A stretch of 64,000 bases of DNA from Allorhizobium paknamense (GCF_030815125.1 NZ_JAUSWH010000012.1:62001-126000), one strand, 5' to 3'. Numbered from the stretch's first letter, positions 20,418 through 31,833 are shown. Notes: generated by a model from the letters alone, not told the origin. Numbers and translations: made by a program.

Positions 20418-22472
20418 TCAGCCGCCGTTCTGTGTGCCGCCAAGGGCGACCCATTCCTTGATGACGTTTTCGAAGATCGGCTTGCCGGTTGCGCCCTTGT
20501 CCAGCGTGATCAGCGCCCGGCGGCCATTGCGGTAGGTCACCGGAATATCGATCCAGTCGCGGCTGCGCAGCAGGTCGACATTGCGGGCCACGACTTCGGC
20601 GAAATCGTTGAAGGCGATCATGAAGGTATCGTCGGTGATCTTGGCCGGGACGGCGACGATCGGATCGCCGCGATCCTGCTCGTTGCGCTTCATGGTCACG
20701 CGCTGGACGCTGTCGATGCTGCCGCCGTCGAACTTGTCGCCGGTGGAAAACACCACTTCCAGCAGGTGGCTGGCCGGCAGCGAACTGTCGGTATTGCGCT
20801 TGAAGGTGATCAGTGCTGTCAGGCTGCGGTCCGGAATGGTCAGCTTGCCCTGGATCACCGGTTCGGCGCGGCCATTGTCACCGGTTTCCTTCACCTCGGA
20901 CCAAAGGATATAGCCCTGAATGGTCGTAGGCGTGGTCTGGCCGAGGCGCTCTTCATAAAGATAGGCTTTCTGCCCGTTTTCCGGCACCACGAAGGGCGTG
21001 CCCGCCGCCGCGCCTTGCGCCGGGGCCTGGGCAGGCGTACCGGCGGGGGCCGCCACATTCTGCTGCGAGACGGAGCGGCCTTCACCCGTGGCCGGGGTGG
21101 CGGTGGAGGCGCCTTCATCCACCTCCTTGCCGTCCGGCGTCAGCCGCTGGGTGAATTTGCGCGGATTGCCGTCACCGGCAGCCGCATTTGCAGGCTGCTG
21201 CTGCCCCGTGCTGGCCGGGGTCGATGCCGGTGTCGTGGTGCTGTTGCCGGAAGAACTGCGGTTGGTGAAACTCGCCAGCATCGCATCCAGGCTGGCGCGG
21301 TTCATCCAGGCGGCATAACCGCCACCGGCGGCCAGCAGCACCAGCACCAGAATGATGACATAGGGCATGATCCCGCGGCTCTTGCTGCGGGAGGTCTTCT
21401 TGCCGCTCTTGGCAAGAACCGCCGCCATTTCCTCCGGGCTATGGGTCGGCTTGCGGGTTGTCTTGGTTTTCTTGGGCGCGGGCGCCGGTGCTTCGGCAAC
21501 CGGCGGCGGCGTGAAATCCGAAATCCAGGCCGGATCGTCTGCCTTGCGCGCGTCTTCGCCGGAGACTTCGCCGAAGCTCACCTGCTGATCGGCCTTCTCC
21601 CAATGCAGGAGATCATCCGGCGTATGCTGCGGCGGCTCCCGGCGATTGCCGGCATTTTCGCGCACGAAGGCGTCAAAATCGTTGAGCGCGGAGGCTTCAT
21701 CGAAGGCGGGCGGCGTGGCCTGCGGAATGGAGACGGGGCGGCTGGCGGCCTCATGCGAAACCGCCTGGGCCGGGCGGGGCGCATGCGCTGCCACCTCGTC
21801 CAGATGTTCGTCCAGCCAGGCATCGGTGCTGTTGCGGCGCGCCGTCTCGGCGGCGGCTGCAGGCGGTGTCAACGGTGCACCCCAGCCCGGGGGTTCGTCG
21901 TGTACCGGCGTGAAGGCCGGGTGCGGCTCGGGCTCTACCGGCTGCTGCGGCGCATCGTGATGCGCCACCGGCTCCGGCGTTGCCTCTTCCCAGCGCACCG
22001 GTTCCTCGTGGTGATGCGGTTCCTCGTGATAGACGGGTTCCGCCACCGGTGCAGGCGGTTCGTGATAGGGTTCCGGCTCGTGGTCATAGGCCGGGGGCTC
22101 GGGCTGATGCGGCTCGGGCTCGTGATAGGCCTCCGGCTCTTGATGGGGCTCGGGCCGGTAAGGTTCCGGGTCGTGGACCTCGGCATGATCAGGCTGCGGC
22201 GGCTGGTAGGGCTCTGCCTCCCGCTCCGGCGCATAGGCCGGCTCGTCCAGGGGCGGCAGGGCCTCGGCATATTCCGATTCCACGTCGACGATGGCGGCTT
22301 CGAGCTTTTCGAGCTGGCGGCGCAGCATTTCCTCTGGGGGCCGCGGCGTCATGTTCTCGAGCTGCCGGCGAACCGCGCCGCGAGCCTTTTCATAGACCTT
22401 TACGCGCATTTCCGGGGTATTGTTCGACAGGCCGTCCACGGCGCGCCGAATAACTGCTACGAAATCTGCCAT
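20418..22472 (-). CDS. Proline/glutamate/histidine-rich single-span membrane protein, unknown function
   Basis: A 684-residue protein I do not recognise by name. The first 75 residues form a charged helical domain (FVAVIRRAVDGLSN, RRQLENMTPRPPEEMLRRQL). Residues about 80-190 are low-complexity repeats rich in EP, YH and PE (units such as EPYHEPE and EPHQPE). A basic stretch (KKTKTTRKP, KKTSRSKSRG) precedes one membrane segment, MPYVIILVLVLLAAGGGYAA, near residue 365. The C-terminal half after a T/S/Q-rich linker is a folded domain with YLYEERLGQTTPTTIQGYIL and VTYRNGRRALITLDKGATGKP. Orientation is probably N-in, with the last domain periplasmic. It is next to purA, 229 bases downstream. Confidence 0.8.
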   Translation of the reverse strand: MADFVAVIRRAVDGLSNNTPEMRVKVYEKARGAVRRQLENMTPRPPEEMLRRQLEKLEAAIVDVESEYAEALPPLDEPAYAPEREAEPYQPPQPDHAEVHDPEPYRPEPHQEPEAYHEPEPHQPEPPAYDHEPEPYHEPPAPVAEPVYHEEPHHHEEPVRWEEATPEPVAHHDAPQQPVEPEPHPAFTPVHDEPPGWGAPLTPPAAAAETARRNSTDAWLDEHLDEVAAHAPRPAQAVSHEAASRPVSIPQATPPAFDEASALNDFDAFVRENAGNRREPPQHTPDDLLHWEKADQQVSFGEVSGEDARKADDPAWISDFTPPPVAEAPAPAPKKTKTTRKPTHSPEEMAAVLAKSGKKTSRSKSRGIMPYVIILVLVLLAAGGGYAAWMNRASLDAMLASFTNRSSSGNSTTTPASTPASTGQQQPANAAAGDGNPRKFTQRLTPDGKEVDEGASTATPATGEGRSVSQQNVAAPAGTPAQAPAQGAAAGTPFVVPENGQKAYLYEERLGQTTPTTIQGYILWSEVKETGDNGRAEPVIQGKLTIPDRSLTALITFKRNTDSSLPASHLLEVVFSTGDKFDGGSIDSVQRVTMKRNEQDRGDPIVAVPAKITDDTFMIAFNDFAEVVARNVDLLRSRDWIDIPVTYRNGRRALITLDKGATGKPIFENVIKEWVALGGTQNGG

Positions 22473-22701
22473 CCGAAACTACTCTTGGTCCCTCGCCGAA
22501 AGACACTTTGGGTTGAAGCATCGAACCGGAAAATCCTCGGGATTTTCATCGCAATCCGATGCAGATACAAGAAATGGAGCGGCGTCATCCCCGTAATCGA
22601 ACGTCCGTCATTCCACCAGGCTCAGCAAAGCCGCAAGGGCCACTCGAAAAACAACATGATGTCATTTTTCGACATGGCCCTGTTTTTAATGAAAATCAAC
22701 C

Positions 22702-24000
<1,299 letters not shown>

Positions 24001-24303
24001 TTCAAAATCCTGTCCTTCACGCGGCCTGCTTCTCCCGCGCCATCTTCACGCATGGCCGTGAAGCCATGCCAAACCCGCGCATCTATACTGCGTTGTTTTT
24101 CCAAAAGCGACCCGTTTGTGAGGAAACTCCGCATTTTCAAAAGGTAATCGCCGCATTGACGGGCAGGGGGCCGGTTTTTGCCCGCCTTGGTGGTGCAGGC
24201 TGCCAAAAGCGCTTCACAGCATCCTTCACAGCGGCTAAGACCGATTAACCCTAACTCCGCGTGATGTCCGGTCGCGCTGCTTTTTCGCAGGAAAAACATA
24301 CCC
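24001..24303. other. Intergenic region between purA and an EamA transporter gene
   Basis: The divergent promoters of the two genes should lie here. No gene, repeat element or convincing hairpin is visible, and the short open frames have no protein-like composition. Confidence 0.5.
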
Positions 24304-25191
24304 ATGCCGGCCAGAGCCTATGCCTATCTCATCCTGACCACTCTGCTTTGGGGCGGCAATGCCGTGGCCGGCAAGCTGGCGGTGGGGCATGTCAGCCCGA
24401 TGTTTCTCAATCTCGTGCGCTGGATGCTGGCCTTCCTGGCCGTTCTTGCCGTATCACTGCCGCAAATCCGCGCCGATTGGCCGCTGCTGAGGCGGCACTG
24501 GCTGCTGCTTCTGGCGCTCGGGGCGATTGGCTTCACGGCCTTCAACGGCTTTCTCTATAGTGCTGTGCAATATACCAGCGTCGTCAATGCCGTGATCGAG
24601 CAGGGCGGCGTGCCGGTGGTGATCTTCCTGTTGAATTTCCTGCTGTTTCGCGTGCCGGTCTCTGCCCTGCAGATCATCGGCTTTTCCATCAGCTTCGTCG
24701 GGGTGGCGATCACCGCCGGTCACGGAGACCTGAAGAGCCTTCTGTCGCTGACGCTGAATTTTGGCGATCTGCTGATGCTGCTGGGCGTGCTGTGCTATAG
24801 CGTTTACACGGTCGCTCTTCGTTTCAAGCCGCCGGTGCACTGGAAAAGCCTGATGGCGGCCACCGCCCTCGGCGCCATTCTGGCGGGCATTCCGCTTCTG
24901 GTCTTCGAGGCTGCCGCCGGGCGCATGGTCACGCCGGACGGGTTCGGCCTGCTGCTGATCCTCTATACTGGCCTGCTGCCGGCGCTGGTGTCGCAAATTC
25001 TCTATATCCGCGGGGTGGACATTATCGGGCCGAACCGGGCCGGGCTGTTCGTCAATCTGGTGCCGGTCTTCGGCACCATTCTCTCGGTCCTGCTGGTGGG
25101 GGAAGACCTTCATCTTTTCCACGTCGTGGCGCTGACCCTGGTGCTAGGCGGCATTGCCATTGCAGAACTGGGCAAGGGGCGGCGAACGTAA
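24304..25191 (+). CDS. EamA/DMT-family transporter (RhaT/YdcZ-like)
   Basis: A 295-residue inner-membrane protein with ten predicted hydrophobic segments arranged as two EamA repeats. The first repeat starts YLILTTLLWGGNAVAGKLA and the second begins near LLMLLGVLCYSVYTVALRF. The signature LVPVFGTILSVLLVGEDL near the end of repeat two is typical. Members export amino acids or metabolites, but the substrate cannot be inferred here. GCAGGA lies about ten bases before the ATG. It ends four bases before the convergent phosphatase gene. Confidence 0.9.
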   Translation: MPARAYAYLILTTLLWGGNAVAGKLAVGHVSPMFLNLVRWMLAFLAVLAVSLPQIRADWPLLRRHWLLLLALGAIGFTAFNGFLYSAVQYTSVVNAVIEQGGVPVVIFLLNFLLFRVPVSALQIIGFSISFVGVAITAGHGDLKSLLSLTLNFGDLLMLLGVLCYSVYTVALRFKPPVHWKSLMAATALGAILAGIPLLVFEAAAGRMVTPDGFGLLLILYTGLLPALVSQILYIRGVDIIGPNRAGLFVNLVPVFGTILSVLLVGEDLHLFHVVALTLVLGGIAIAELGKGRRT

Positions 25192-25194
25192 ACG

Positions 25195-25971
25195 TCAGAT
25201 CAGGCTCGGCACGCCGTCCACGATCCTCAGCACGCTGAGACGGCCCGTGGCATAGGCGGCTGTGTCGATGCCGATGCGGTTCTTGCCGAAGGTGACGCTG
25301 TCGCTCGGCGTGTGGCCATGCACGACGGTAAAAGGCAGTTCCGGGCCGCGATTGAGGAAGGGTTCGCGGATCCACATCAGGTCTTCATCCGTCTGGCTCT
25401 CCAGCGCCTGACCGGGCTTGAGGCCCGCATGCACGAAGACGAACTGCCCGATGGTGAGCAGCGACGGCAGCGACTTGAACCAGTCATAATGCTCAACCGG
25501 CACGGCCTTGCCGATCTGGTGGGTGAGGGCGGCCAGTCCACCTTCCTGCAAGGCCTGATCGAGATCGATCCCGTAGGAATAGAGCGTTGCAGCAGCGCCG
25601 AAATCCAGCCAGCGCCGGGCGCCGGACGGGTCTTCCAGAAAATGGCAGAAGACGTCGTCATGATTGCCGCACAGCGTCACGCGGTCGAAATCCGGCCCCA
25701 GCGGCTTCATCAGATGGTCCACCACCCGGCGCGAAGACGGGCCGCGGTCTATATAATCCCCCAGCATGACGATCAGCTTGCGGCCATCGCGGCCTGCGGC
25801 ATCACGCAGGATGCGGCATTCGGCATCCAGCAATTCGGCAAAACACCCATGCACATCGCCCACGGCATACATCGCCGAGAAGCGACCGGGCTCGATGACA
25901 ACACGGTTTCGCATGCCGACCAAGGTGGATTCAGATCCTGTGTCGAGGAATTTACGCAATAACTTTATCAT
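25195..25971 (-). CDS. PPP-family metallophosphatase (serine/threonine phosphatase-like)
   Basis: A 258-residue calcineurin-like phosphoesterase with the three PPP signatures: GDVHG, GDYIDRGPSS and GNHDD, which coordinate two metal ions. The C-terminal metal-binding His lies in VVHGHTPSD. Bacterial PPP proteins of this size act on phosphoproteins or diadenosine tetraphosphate. The start MIKLLRKFLDTGS (25971) is preferred over the upstream in-frame start at 26040, whose extension is not protein-like. Confidence 0.88.
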   Translation of the reverse strand: MIKLLRKFLDTGSESTLVGMRNRVVIEPGRFSAMYAVGDVHGCFAELLDAECRILRDAAGRDGRKLIVMLGDYIDRGPSSRRVVDHLMKPLGPDFDRVTLCGNHDDVFCHFLEDPSGARRWLDFGAAATLYSYGIDLDQALQEGGLAALTHQIGKAVPVEHYDWFKSLPSLLTIGQFVFVHAGLKPGQALESQTDEDLMWIREPFLNRGPELPFTVVHGHTPSDSVTFGKNRIGIDTAAYATGRLSVLRIVDGVPSLI

Positions 25972-26130
25972 ATCGGTTCCAGCATCCCTCAACCTTTGTA
26001 GTCCTCCCCGGGGGCGGACACAATCTTCGGCAGCCGTCACATCTTATTTACAATGTAGTAAGGTTAATTTCGCAGGCGGAAGCGGCGATCACGAGGGGCA
26101 GGGGCGATGTTGGCTGGGAGATGAAACCTC

Positions 26131-26165
26131 AAACACCCCGGCAGCGAGAGGCTACCGGGGTGTTT
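26131..26165 (-). terminator. Terminator-like hairpin after the DUF1236 gene
   Basis: A perfect 11-bp inverted repeat AAACACCCCGG (26131-26141) and CCGGGGTGTTT (26155-26165), 33 bases after the DUF1236 stop codon. The U-run is short, so efficiency is uncertain. Confidence 0.65.
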
Positions 26166-26197
26166 GACGATGCCGCGAAAGCATCTTTCACAGGCGA

Positions 26198-26599
26198 TTA
26201 TTCCACCACGTCAACCACGACATAGGACTGCGGATCAACAATGACCCGCTGGTCGTTGACAATGGCATAGGCATAGTGCGGATCTTCCGGCACCGGGGTC
26301 ACCACCACCTGGCGCGGCAGCGGCTTGCCGACCACGACCTTCTGCTCCACCACATAGGGCTGAGCCGGGGCGGGCTGCTGTTCCACATAGGTGACGACGC
26401 GCTGCGGCGGCGGATCGATCGCCGTACCGGCAATGGCGCCGGCCACGCCACCCACGGCGGCACCCACCGGACCACCGACAATCGCGCCGGTCACGGCCCC
26501 GCCGGCGGCACCCGTTACGGTGCTGTCCTGGGCAAGGGCTGCCGTGGAAAAGGAAGCGGCAAGTGCCGCAGCAAGAACAAGGCTGGTTGTCGTCTTCAT
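26198..26599 (-). CDS. DUF1236-like secreted protein with glycine-zipper segment
   Basis: A 133-residue exported protein. The signal peptide KTTTSLVLAAALAASFSTAA precedes a cleavage site at LAQ. Residues about 30-60 are a glycine/alanine zipper (GAAGGAVTGAIVGGPVGAA), which suggests membrane association. The C-terminal 75 residues have PYVVEQKVVVGKPLPRQVVV and DPHYAYAIVNDQRVIVDP, as in the rhizobial DUF1236 family. Its function is not known. I choose the ATG at 26599 because of AGGAAGG eight bases upstream and the good signal sequence. Confidence 0.82.
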   Translation of the reverse strand: MKTTTSLVLAAALAASFSTAALAQDSTVTGAAGGAVTGAIVGGPVGAAVGGVAGAIAGTAIDPPPQRVVTYVEQQPAPAQPYVVEQKVVVGKPLPRQVVVTPVPEDPHYAYAIVNDQRVIVDPQSYVVVDVVE

Positions 26600-26890
26600 G
26601 GGTCTTTCCTTCCTCTCGTTTCGATGGCGGAAAAACTGCCGAGCTGAAGATTTGTTCCTTATCGAGGTAAGCAAGTTTTGGATATTTTTTCGTTCATTTT
26701 CGGTTCATATTCCGGATGTGTCAGTACACACTCCGTTTCAAGGCGTATTTTGATGTTATTTTCTTGATGTTGTTTTTTATACACTGGATATTTTGCCTTT
26801 GTTCCGGGATAATTGTAAAAAATGCCGGTTGTGGCGCAAAATATGCAGGAGGCCTCACGGGGGAGGCGCTCCTTCACGTCCCCGCTTGTC
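26600..26890. other. AT-rich intergenic stretch
   Basis: Upstream region of the DUF1236 gene and 3' side of the MFS gene. About 26690-26830 is clearly more AT-rich than the surroundings. The open frames here do not look like protein. No repeat or clear promoter is seen. Confidence 0.45.
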
Positions 26891-28126
26891 TCACGCCGCC
26901 GCCTTGGTCTGTGGCCTGTGAGGTGTCATCTGATGGCGCGTCATGAGAAAGACGGCCACGGCCAGCGCCGAAACGCCGCCATGCACGGCATAGGCCAGGG
27001 CATAGCCGCCCTTTTCTGTCAGCCAGCCGGCCACCACATTGCTGGAGGCGGCGCCAATGCCCTGAAGGGTCATGACGGCGGCCAGCCCTGCATTGAAGCG
27101 CCCGGTACCGGAAAGAATGCGCTCGGCGGCGATGGGCGTGACAATGCCGATCAGCCCTGCGCCGACACCATCGAGGATCTGCACGGGATAGATGGAGCCG
27201 AAGCTGTGAAAGGTGGCGGCGATGGCGCCGCGCACCGGCAGCGCAATGAGGGCCGCCAGCAGTACATTGCCAAGGCCTATCCTGCGGATGAGCCAGGGCG
27301 CAACCAGCGCCACGAAGATCATCGACACCTGTGAAACCCCGGTGGTAATGGCGGTGGTGCGGAAGGGGCTGCCCAGTTGCACGGAGAAATCCTGCGCAAT
27401 CAACCGGCTGATCGGCGCATTGCCGAAATGGAAGATCATCAGGATCACCGCCAGAAACAGCAGTCCGCGCCGCTCCAGCAGAACGTCGAAGCCGGAGGGC
27501 TGCTTTTGCCCGTCATCCTCGTTCAAACCGCGTGCGGCGTCGTGGTCGATTTCGCTGGCATCGATGGCCAGAACGGCGGCAATGGTGGCAAGCGCCGTGG
27601 CGACCATCAGCCAGACCACGCCAGTCTGACCGAAAGCGCCGCTGATGAAGAAAATGCAGGCCAGTGAAAACACATTGCCGGTATGGTTCCAGGTCTCGTT
27701 GCGCGCCACCTGATCGGAAAACGCCCGTTCACCGACAAGCCCAAGCGTCAGCCCCATCAGCGCCGGACCAATCACCGCGCCGACAATGGCGGTTGCCGAT
27801 TGACCGCCGAAGACGGCGAGATTGTCGGGAGAGGCAAGCGTCCACAACGCCGCCGCTGTAATCAGGATGACGGGGAGAATGATCAGCGTGCGCTTGCGGT
27901 GCGAGGCATCGACCACGGCACCAAACAGCGGCGTTGCCACCAGCCCCAGTACGCCGCCGAGCGTCGCCAGCACGCCGAGCGACATCGGTTTCCAGCCATG
28001 CGTGGCCAGAAATCCGTCGAGAAAGGGACCGAGTCCATCCCGCGCATCCGCGAGAAAGAAATTCAAACCTGCAAGGGCAAGAAGCGACCGCCGGCTGACG
28101 GAATGGGAACGGTGATGATGATCCAA
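26891..28126 (-). CDS. Major facilitator superfamily transporter
   Basis: A 411-residue inner-membrane transporter with about twelve hydrophobic segments. The MFS loop-2 signature is seen as GAVVDASHRKRTLI, after a first segment ALAGLNFFLADARDGLGPFL. The second half begins LLFLAVILMIFHFGNAPISRL. Substrate unknown. The only usable start is the TTG at 28126, preceded by AGAGG at a suitable distance; this lies at a RIME edge (the CTCTAGAGG around 28132-28140), so the upstream signal may derive from the repeat. The N-terminus MDHHHRSHS is histidine-rich. Confidence 0.82.
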   Translation of the reverse strand: MDHHHRSHSVSRRSLLALAGLNFFLADARDGLGPFLDGFLATHGWKPMSLGVLATLGGVLGLVATPLFGAVVDASHRKRTLIILPVILITAAALWTLASPDNLAVFGGQSATAIVGAVIGPALMGLTLGLVGERAFSDQVARNETWNHTGNVFSLACIFFISGAFGQTGVVWLMVATALATIAAVLAIDASEIDHDAARGLNEDDGQKQPSGFDVLLERRGLLFLAVILMIFHFGNAPISRLIAQDFSVQLGSPFRTTAITTGVSQVSMIFVALVAPWLIRRIGLGNVLLAALIALPVRGAIAATFHSFGSIYPVQILDGVGAGLIGIVTPIAAERILSGTGRFNAGLAAVMTLQGIGAASSNVVAGWLTEKGGYALAYAVHGGVSALAVAVFLMTRHQMTPHRPQTKAAA

Positions 28127-28136
28127 GTGCAGCCTC

Positions 28137-28198
28137 TAGAGCATTTCCAGGAAAAGTGGGAACCGGTTTCGCGCAGGAAATTATTCGAAAACAAAGGG
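28137..28198. repeat. Degenerate RIME-type repeat
   Basis: AGAGCATTTCCAGG and GTGGGAACCGG are preserved, but the right arm is decayed (GCGCAGGAAATTATTCG). The left edge reads CTCTAGAGC. It lies upstream of the MFS gene. Confidence 0.65.
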
Positions 28199-28443
28199 TT
28201 GTAGCCAGGTACCAGACCGTGTGAAACAAGAGTTGGCCAGGTTGCAGCACGTGGAGCCTTTGTCGTTGCGATCGGTCTGGCCGGACGGGCAGAACTATCG
28301 GCGGCCAGCCGCATAACTGCGGCATCGGGAATTTGTTCCCAAAATGCGAAGGTTATGGGACGCGGAATGGACTTTTCGCTCAAGACCGCTATCTGTCGCC
28401 CAGACTTTATTCTGCCCAGCCTTCACTCTGCATTGGATCCTGC
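28199..28443. other. Intergenic region upstream of the ArsB-family gene
   Basis: No gene or clear regulatory motif. The ArsB frame is open back to 28333 but the segment before 28444 lacks membrane-protein character. Confidence 0.4.
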
Positions 28444-29703
28444 ATGACCAGCCATTCTATCGTTTGGGGAATTTCCGCCCTCTCCGTCGCGGGCGTCATT
28501 GGCCGGCCTTTCGGCTGGCCTGAAGCCGTCTGGGCCGTTCTGGGCGCTGCCCTTCTTCTGGCTCTTGGCCTGATTGCGCCAGCCGATGTGCTGACCGGCG
28601 TGGCAAAGGGCTATGACGTTTATTTCTTCCTGATCGGCATGATGCTGTTATCGGAACTGGCGCGGCGCGAGGGCTTGTTCGACTGGCTTGCGGCGCTGGC
28701 CACCGCGCGCGCCAGAGGCTCGGCCTTCCGGCTCTTCGCGCTCATTTACGGTGTGGGCGTGCTGGTGACGGCCTTTTTGTCGAACGACGCCACCGCCGTG
28801 GTGTTGACGCCTGCGGTCTACGCGGCAACCCGGGCAGCAAGGCTCAAGGATCCCATGCCCTATCTGCTGATCTGCGCCTTCATCGCCAATGCGGCAAGCT
28901 TCGTGCTGCCCATTTCCAATCCGGCCAATCTGGTGATCTTCGGCGGCGGCACCATGCCGCCGCTTGGCAAGTGGCTCACAACCTTCACCCTGCCGTCGCT
29001 GGTGGCGATCATCGTCACCTTTGCCATGCTCTACTGGACGGTGCGCAAGCGGCTGAGCGCCGAACAGCCGGAACGGGAGATCGAAACACCGCATCTCAGC
29101 CACGGAGCCCGGCTTGCCGGTGGCGGCCTCGCGCTGACCGCTGTCATTCTCATCCTGGCCTCGGCGCTCGGTCTCGATCTCGGCCTGCCCACCTTCGTGG
29201 CCGGAACGATCACCACACTTCTGGTTCTGGCGCTCAACCGCCAAAACCCCTGGCCCACCGTCAAGGGCATTTCCTGGAGCGTGCTGCCGCTGGTAGCCGG
29301 ACTTTTCGTGCTGGTGGAGGCGCTGGACAAGACGGGGCTGACCGGTCTGCTGGCCGATCTTCTGTCGCAGGCCTCCGCTGCGCATCCTTCGCTGTCGATC
29401 ATGGGCACGGGGCTCATCACCGGCTTCATGACCAATCTGGTCAATAACCTCCCCGCAGGTCTGGTGGCGGGCGCAACCGTGCAGGCGGCGCATGCCTCCG
29501 ATACGCTGTCTGCTGCGGTGCTGATCGGCATCGATCTTGGCCCCAACCTTTCCGTGACCGGCTCTCTCGCCACCATTCTCTGGCTTTCGGCACTGCGCCG
29601 CGAGGGCCTTTCCATGGGCACCTGGGACTTCCTGAAAATCGGCGCCGTGGTGATGATCCCGGCGCTGGTCCTGTCTCTGCTGGCGCTGATGGCGGCGGGC
29701 TAA
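28444..29703 (+). CDS. ArsB/NhaD-type anion or metalloid transporter
   Basis: A 419-residue inner-membrane protein of the ArsB family of the ion-transporter superfamily. About eleven hydrophobic segments are present. Signature regions are LLSELARREGLFDWLA, FLSNDATAVVLTPAVYA, NAASFVLPISNPANLVIFGG and the late TGFMTNLVNNLPAGLVAG. True ArsB exports arsenite, but no arsR, arsC or arsA is near, so arsenite export is a family-based suggestion. The ATG at 28444 follows ATTGGATCC; no strong ribosome site is seen. A RIME copy abuts its TAA stop codon. Confidence 0.82.
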   Translation: MTSHSIVWGISALSVAGVIGRPFGWPEAVWAVLGAALLLALGLIAPADVLTGVAKGYDVYFFLIGMMLLSELARREGLFDWLAALATARARGSAFRLFALIYGVGVLVTAFLSNDATAVVLTPAVYAATRAARLKDPMPYLLICAFIANAASFVLPISNPANLVIFGGGTMPPLGKWLTTFTLPSLVAIIVTFAMLYWTVRKRLSAEQPEREIETPHLSHGARLAGGGLALTAVILILASALGLDLGLPTFVAGTITTLLVLALNRQNPWPTVKGISWSVLPLVAGLFVLVEALDKTGLTGLLADLLSQASAAHPSLSIMGTGLITGFMTNLVNNLPAGLVAGATVQAAHASDTLSAAVLIGIDLGPNLSVTGSLATILWLSALRREGLSMGTWDFLKIGAVVMIPALVLSLLALMAAG

Positions 29704-29780
29704 GCATTTCCAGAAAAAGTGGGAACCGGTTTTTCGTCCGGAAATGCGGCGAGAGAGATCATTTCCAGAAAAAGTGGGGA
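29704..29780. repeat. RIME-type repeat plus partial copy
   Basis: Complete unit GCATTTCCAG...GGAAATGC (29704-29748) followed by a truncated copy (ATTTCCAGAAAAAGTGGGG, about 29761-29780). It starts on the base after the ArsB gene stop codon. Confidence 0.75.
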
Positions 29781-29793
29781 GAGCTTAATGATT

Positions 29794-29828
29794 AAGCCCC
29801 GATCCAGCATAGGCCGGACCGGGGCTTT
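29794..29828. terminator. Bidirectional terminator between ArsB-family gene and chemoreceptor
   Basis: A stem AAGCCCCG.TCC / GGA.CGGGGCTT with one mismatch (29794-29805 and 29816-29827). T-rich flanks on both sides suit use by both convergent genes. Confidence 0.7.
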
Positions 29829-29868
29829 GTTTAACGTTCATGCGGTTGCCGAGCAAAGGCTCTACGCC

Positions 29869-31833
29869 TCAAAACTCTTCCCAGCTTTCAGCGGCTGCAC
29901 CGCCGCCGCCGCCCATGGCCTTGGCAACCTTGTTCATCATCCGGCGGGCCGGAGAAGCCTGCGGCTTGGCGGATGCCGTGGCCGCAGCCGGTCCACGCGC
30001 AGGGGAGGCGCTGGAAGAGGGCGCCGCGTGCGCTGCGGCTGGGCGACCACCGGCTTCGAAGCGGAACTGGCTGATCAGGTGTCTCAGCTTGTCCGATTCA
30101 GAGGCCAGACCGGCGCTTGCGGCTGTGGCTTCTTCCACCATGGCGGCGTTCTGTTGCGTCACCTGATCCATCTGGTTGACGGCAGTGTTCACTTCCGAGA
30201 GACCGACAGATTGTTCGCGGGCGGAGGTGGCAATGGCATCAAGCTGTGCGTTGATGGAGACGACATGGCCTTCGATGACTTTCAAGGCATCGCCGGTGGC
30301 CGTGACGAGCCTGACGCCACCTTCCACTTCCTGGGCGGAATTGCGAATGAGATCCTTGATTTCTTTCGCAGCCTGGGCAGAGCGCTGGGCAAGCTCGCGC
30401 ACTTCCTGGGCAACAACGGCAAAACCCTTGCCTGCTTCACCGGCGCGAGCGGCTTCGACACCTGCATTGAGCGCCAGCAGGTTGGTCTGGAAAGCAATCT
30501 CGTCGATCACGCCGATGATGTTGGAGATCTGGCTGGAAGATTGCTCGATCCGCTGCATCGCGGTGACGGCCTGGGATACCACCTCACCCGACTGACGGGC
30601 GGAGCGATTGGCTTCCAGCGCCACGCTGCGGGCTTCTTCCGTACGCTTCGACGAATTGGCGACGTTGGTGGTGATCTGGTCCAGGGCTGCGGCGGTTTCT
30701 TCCAGCGAGGCCGCTTGCTGCTCGGTGCGCTTGGAAAGATCGTTGGCGCTGCTGCTCAGTTCCCGCGCGCCGGAGTCGATTGTGCCGGTGGCATTGAAGA
30801 CATGCAGCAGTGTTTCGCGAAGATGGCCGACAGCAGTGTTGAAATCGTTGCGCAGACCTTCGAAATCGGGAGCGAAGGGCTGCTGGAGCTGGAAGGTCAG
30901 ATCGCCCTGCGACAGTTGCTTCAAGCCTTCTGCCAGGCCGGAGGTTGCCACGCTCATTTCCTCGGCGCGCTTGCGGTCCATTTCCGCCACACGGGCGCGC
31001 TCGGCTTCGGTGGTCTGGCGGGTTTCATTGGCCACGCGATCGCTTTCGACCTTCTGGATCGCCGTCTGGCGGAAGACCTCGACAGAGGCCGCCATTTCGC
31101 CGATCTCATCCTTGCGGCCACGGCCAGGGATGTCGATATCGTTGCGGCCCTTTGCCAATTCCAGCATGGAGTCGTTAATGCCGCGCAGCGGTCGCACAAG
31201 CCCGCCGTTCAGGAAGATCAGGCCAAGGCCAGCCGTGGCGATCATGGCGATGCCGCCGACGATGGAGGTGGTGGTCGAGAGCGAAGCAGCGTTTTCAGCT
31301 GAGGTCTTACGGACGCCAAGCAGCGAGGCTTCCGCATCGACCATTTCCTTGACGAGGCCACGAATACCATCCATCGAGGTCTTGCCCGCGCCGGAAATCT
31401 CGATCTGGCGCGCTTGCTCCCAGGTGGCCGGATTTTCCATCAGCTTCATTTCGGCAAGCACGACCTTTTCATTCCAGGTCTGCGCCAGGGCGGCAATGCT
31501 GTCGAGACGCTTCTGCTGGACGGGATTATCGGAGGTCAGCTGCTTGAGAGCATCCCAATTTTCCTTGAAGGCCTTGGCACCGGCGATTTGCGGCTCCAGG
31601 AACTTCTTGTCACCGGCCAGAAGATAGGCGCGCATGCCCGTTTCCTGGTCCACCATCGCCGCCATCATCATGTTGATCTTGTTGATGACCACATAGGTAT
31701 GGTCCGTCCAGCGCGCGCTATCGCTTTGCGTGCTGCTGGACGTGTAGCTGACGGTTGCAACGGCCAGGCTGACCACGATCAACAGGCCGAGAATAAGCGA
31801 GATTTTTGTCAGGATTCGGATATTTTTCAGCAT
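29869..31833 (-). CDS. Methyl-accepting chemotaxis protein
   Basis: A 654-residue chemoreceptor. Membrane segment 1 is at residues about 8-28 ([20 protein letters not shown]), then a periplasmic helical region of CHASE3 type ([20 protein letters not shown]), membrane segment 2 near residue 195, and a HAMP domain ([15 protein letters not shown]). A second HAMP-like segment and the signalling hairpin follow, with tip [20 protein letters not shown]. The C-terminus is SWEEF, resembling the CheR/CheB-tethering pentapeptide. It has a long AT-rich leader region and ends next to a bidirectional terminator. Confidence 0.95.
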   Translation of the reverse strand: MLKNIRILTKISLILGLLIVVSLAVATVSYTSSSTQSDSARWTDHTYVVINKINMMMAAMVDQETGMRAYLLAGDKKFLEPQIAGAKAFKENWDALKQLTSDNPVQQKRLDSIAALAQTWNEKVVLAEMKLMENPATWEQARQIEISGAGKTSMDGIRGLVKEMVDAEASLLGVRKTSAENAASLSTTTSIVGGIAMIATAGLGLIFLNGGLVRPLRGINDSMLELAKGRNDIDIPGRGRKDEIGEMAASVEVFRQTAIQKVESDRVANETRQTTEAERARVAEMDRKRAEEMSVATSGLAEGLKQLSQGDLTFQLQQPFAPDFEGLRNDFNTAVGHLRETLLHVFNATGTIDSGARELSSSANDLSKRTEQQAASLEETAAALDQITTNVANSSKRTEEARSVALEANRSARQSGEVVSQAVTAMQRIEQSSSQISNIIGVIDEIAFQTNLLALNAGVEAARAGEAGKGFAVVAQEVRELAQRSAQAAKEIKDLIRNSAQEVEGGVRLVTATGDALKVIEGHVVSINAQLDAIATSAREQSVGLSEVNTAVNQMDQVTQQNAAMVEEATAASAGLASESDKLRHLISQFRFEAGGRPAAAHAAPSSSASPARGPAAATASAKPQASPARRMMNKVAKAMGGGGGAAAESWEEF

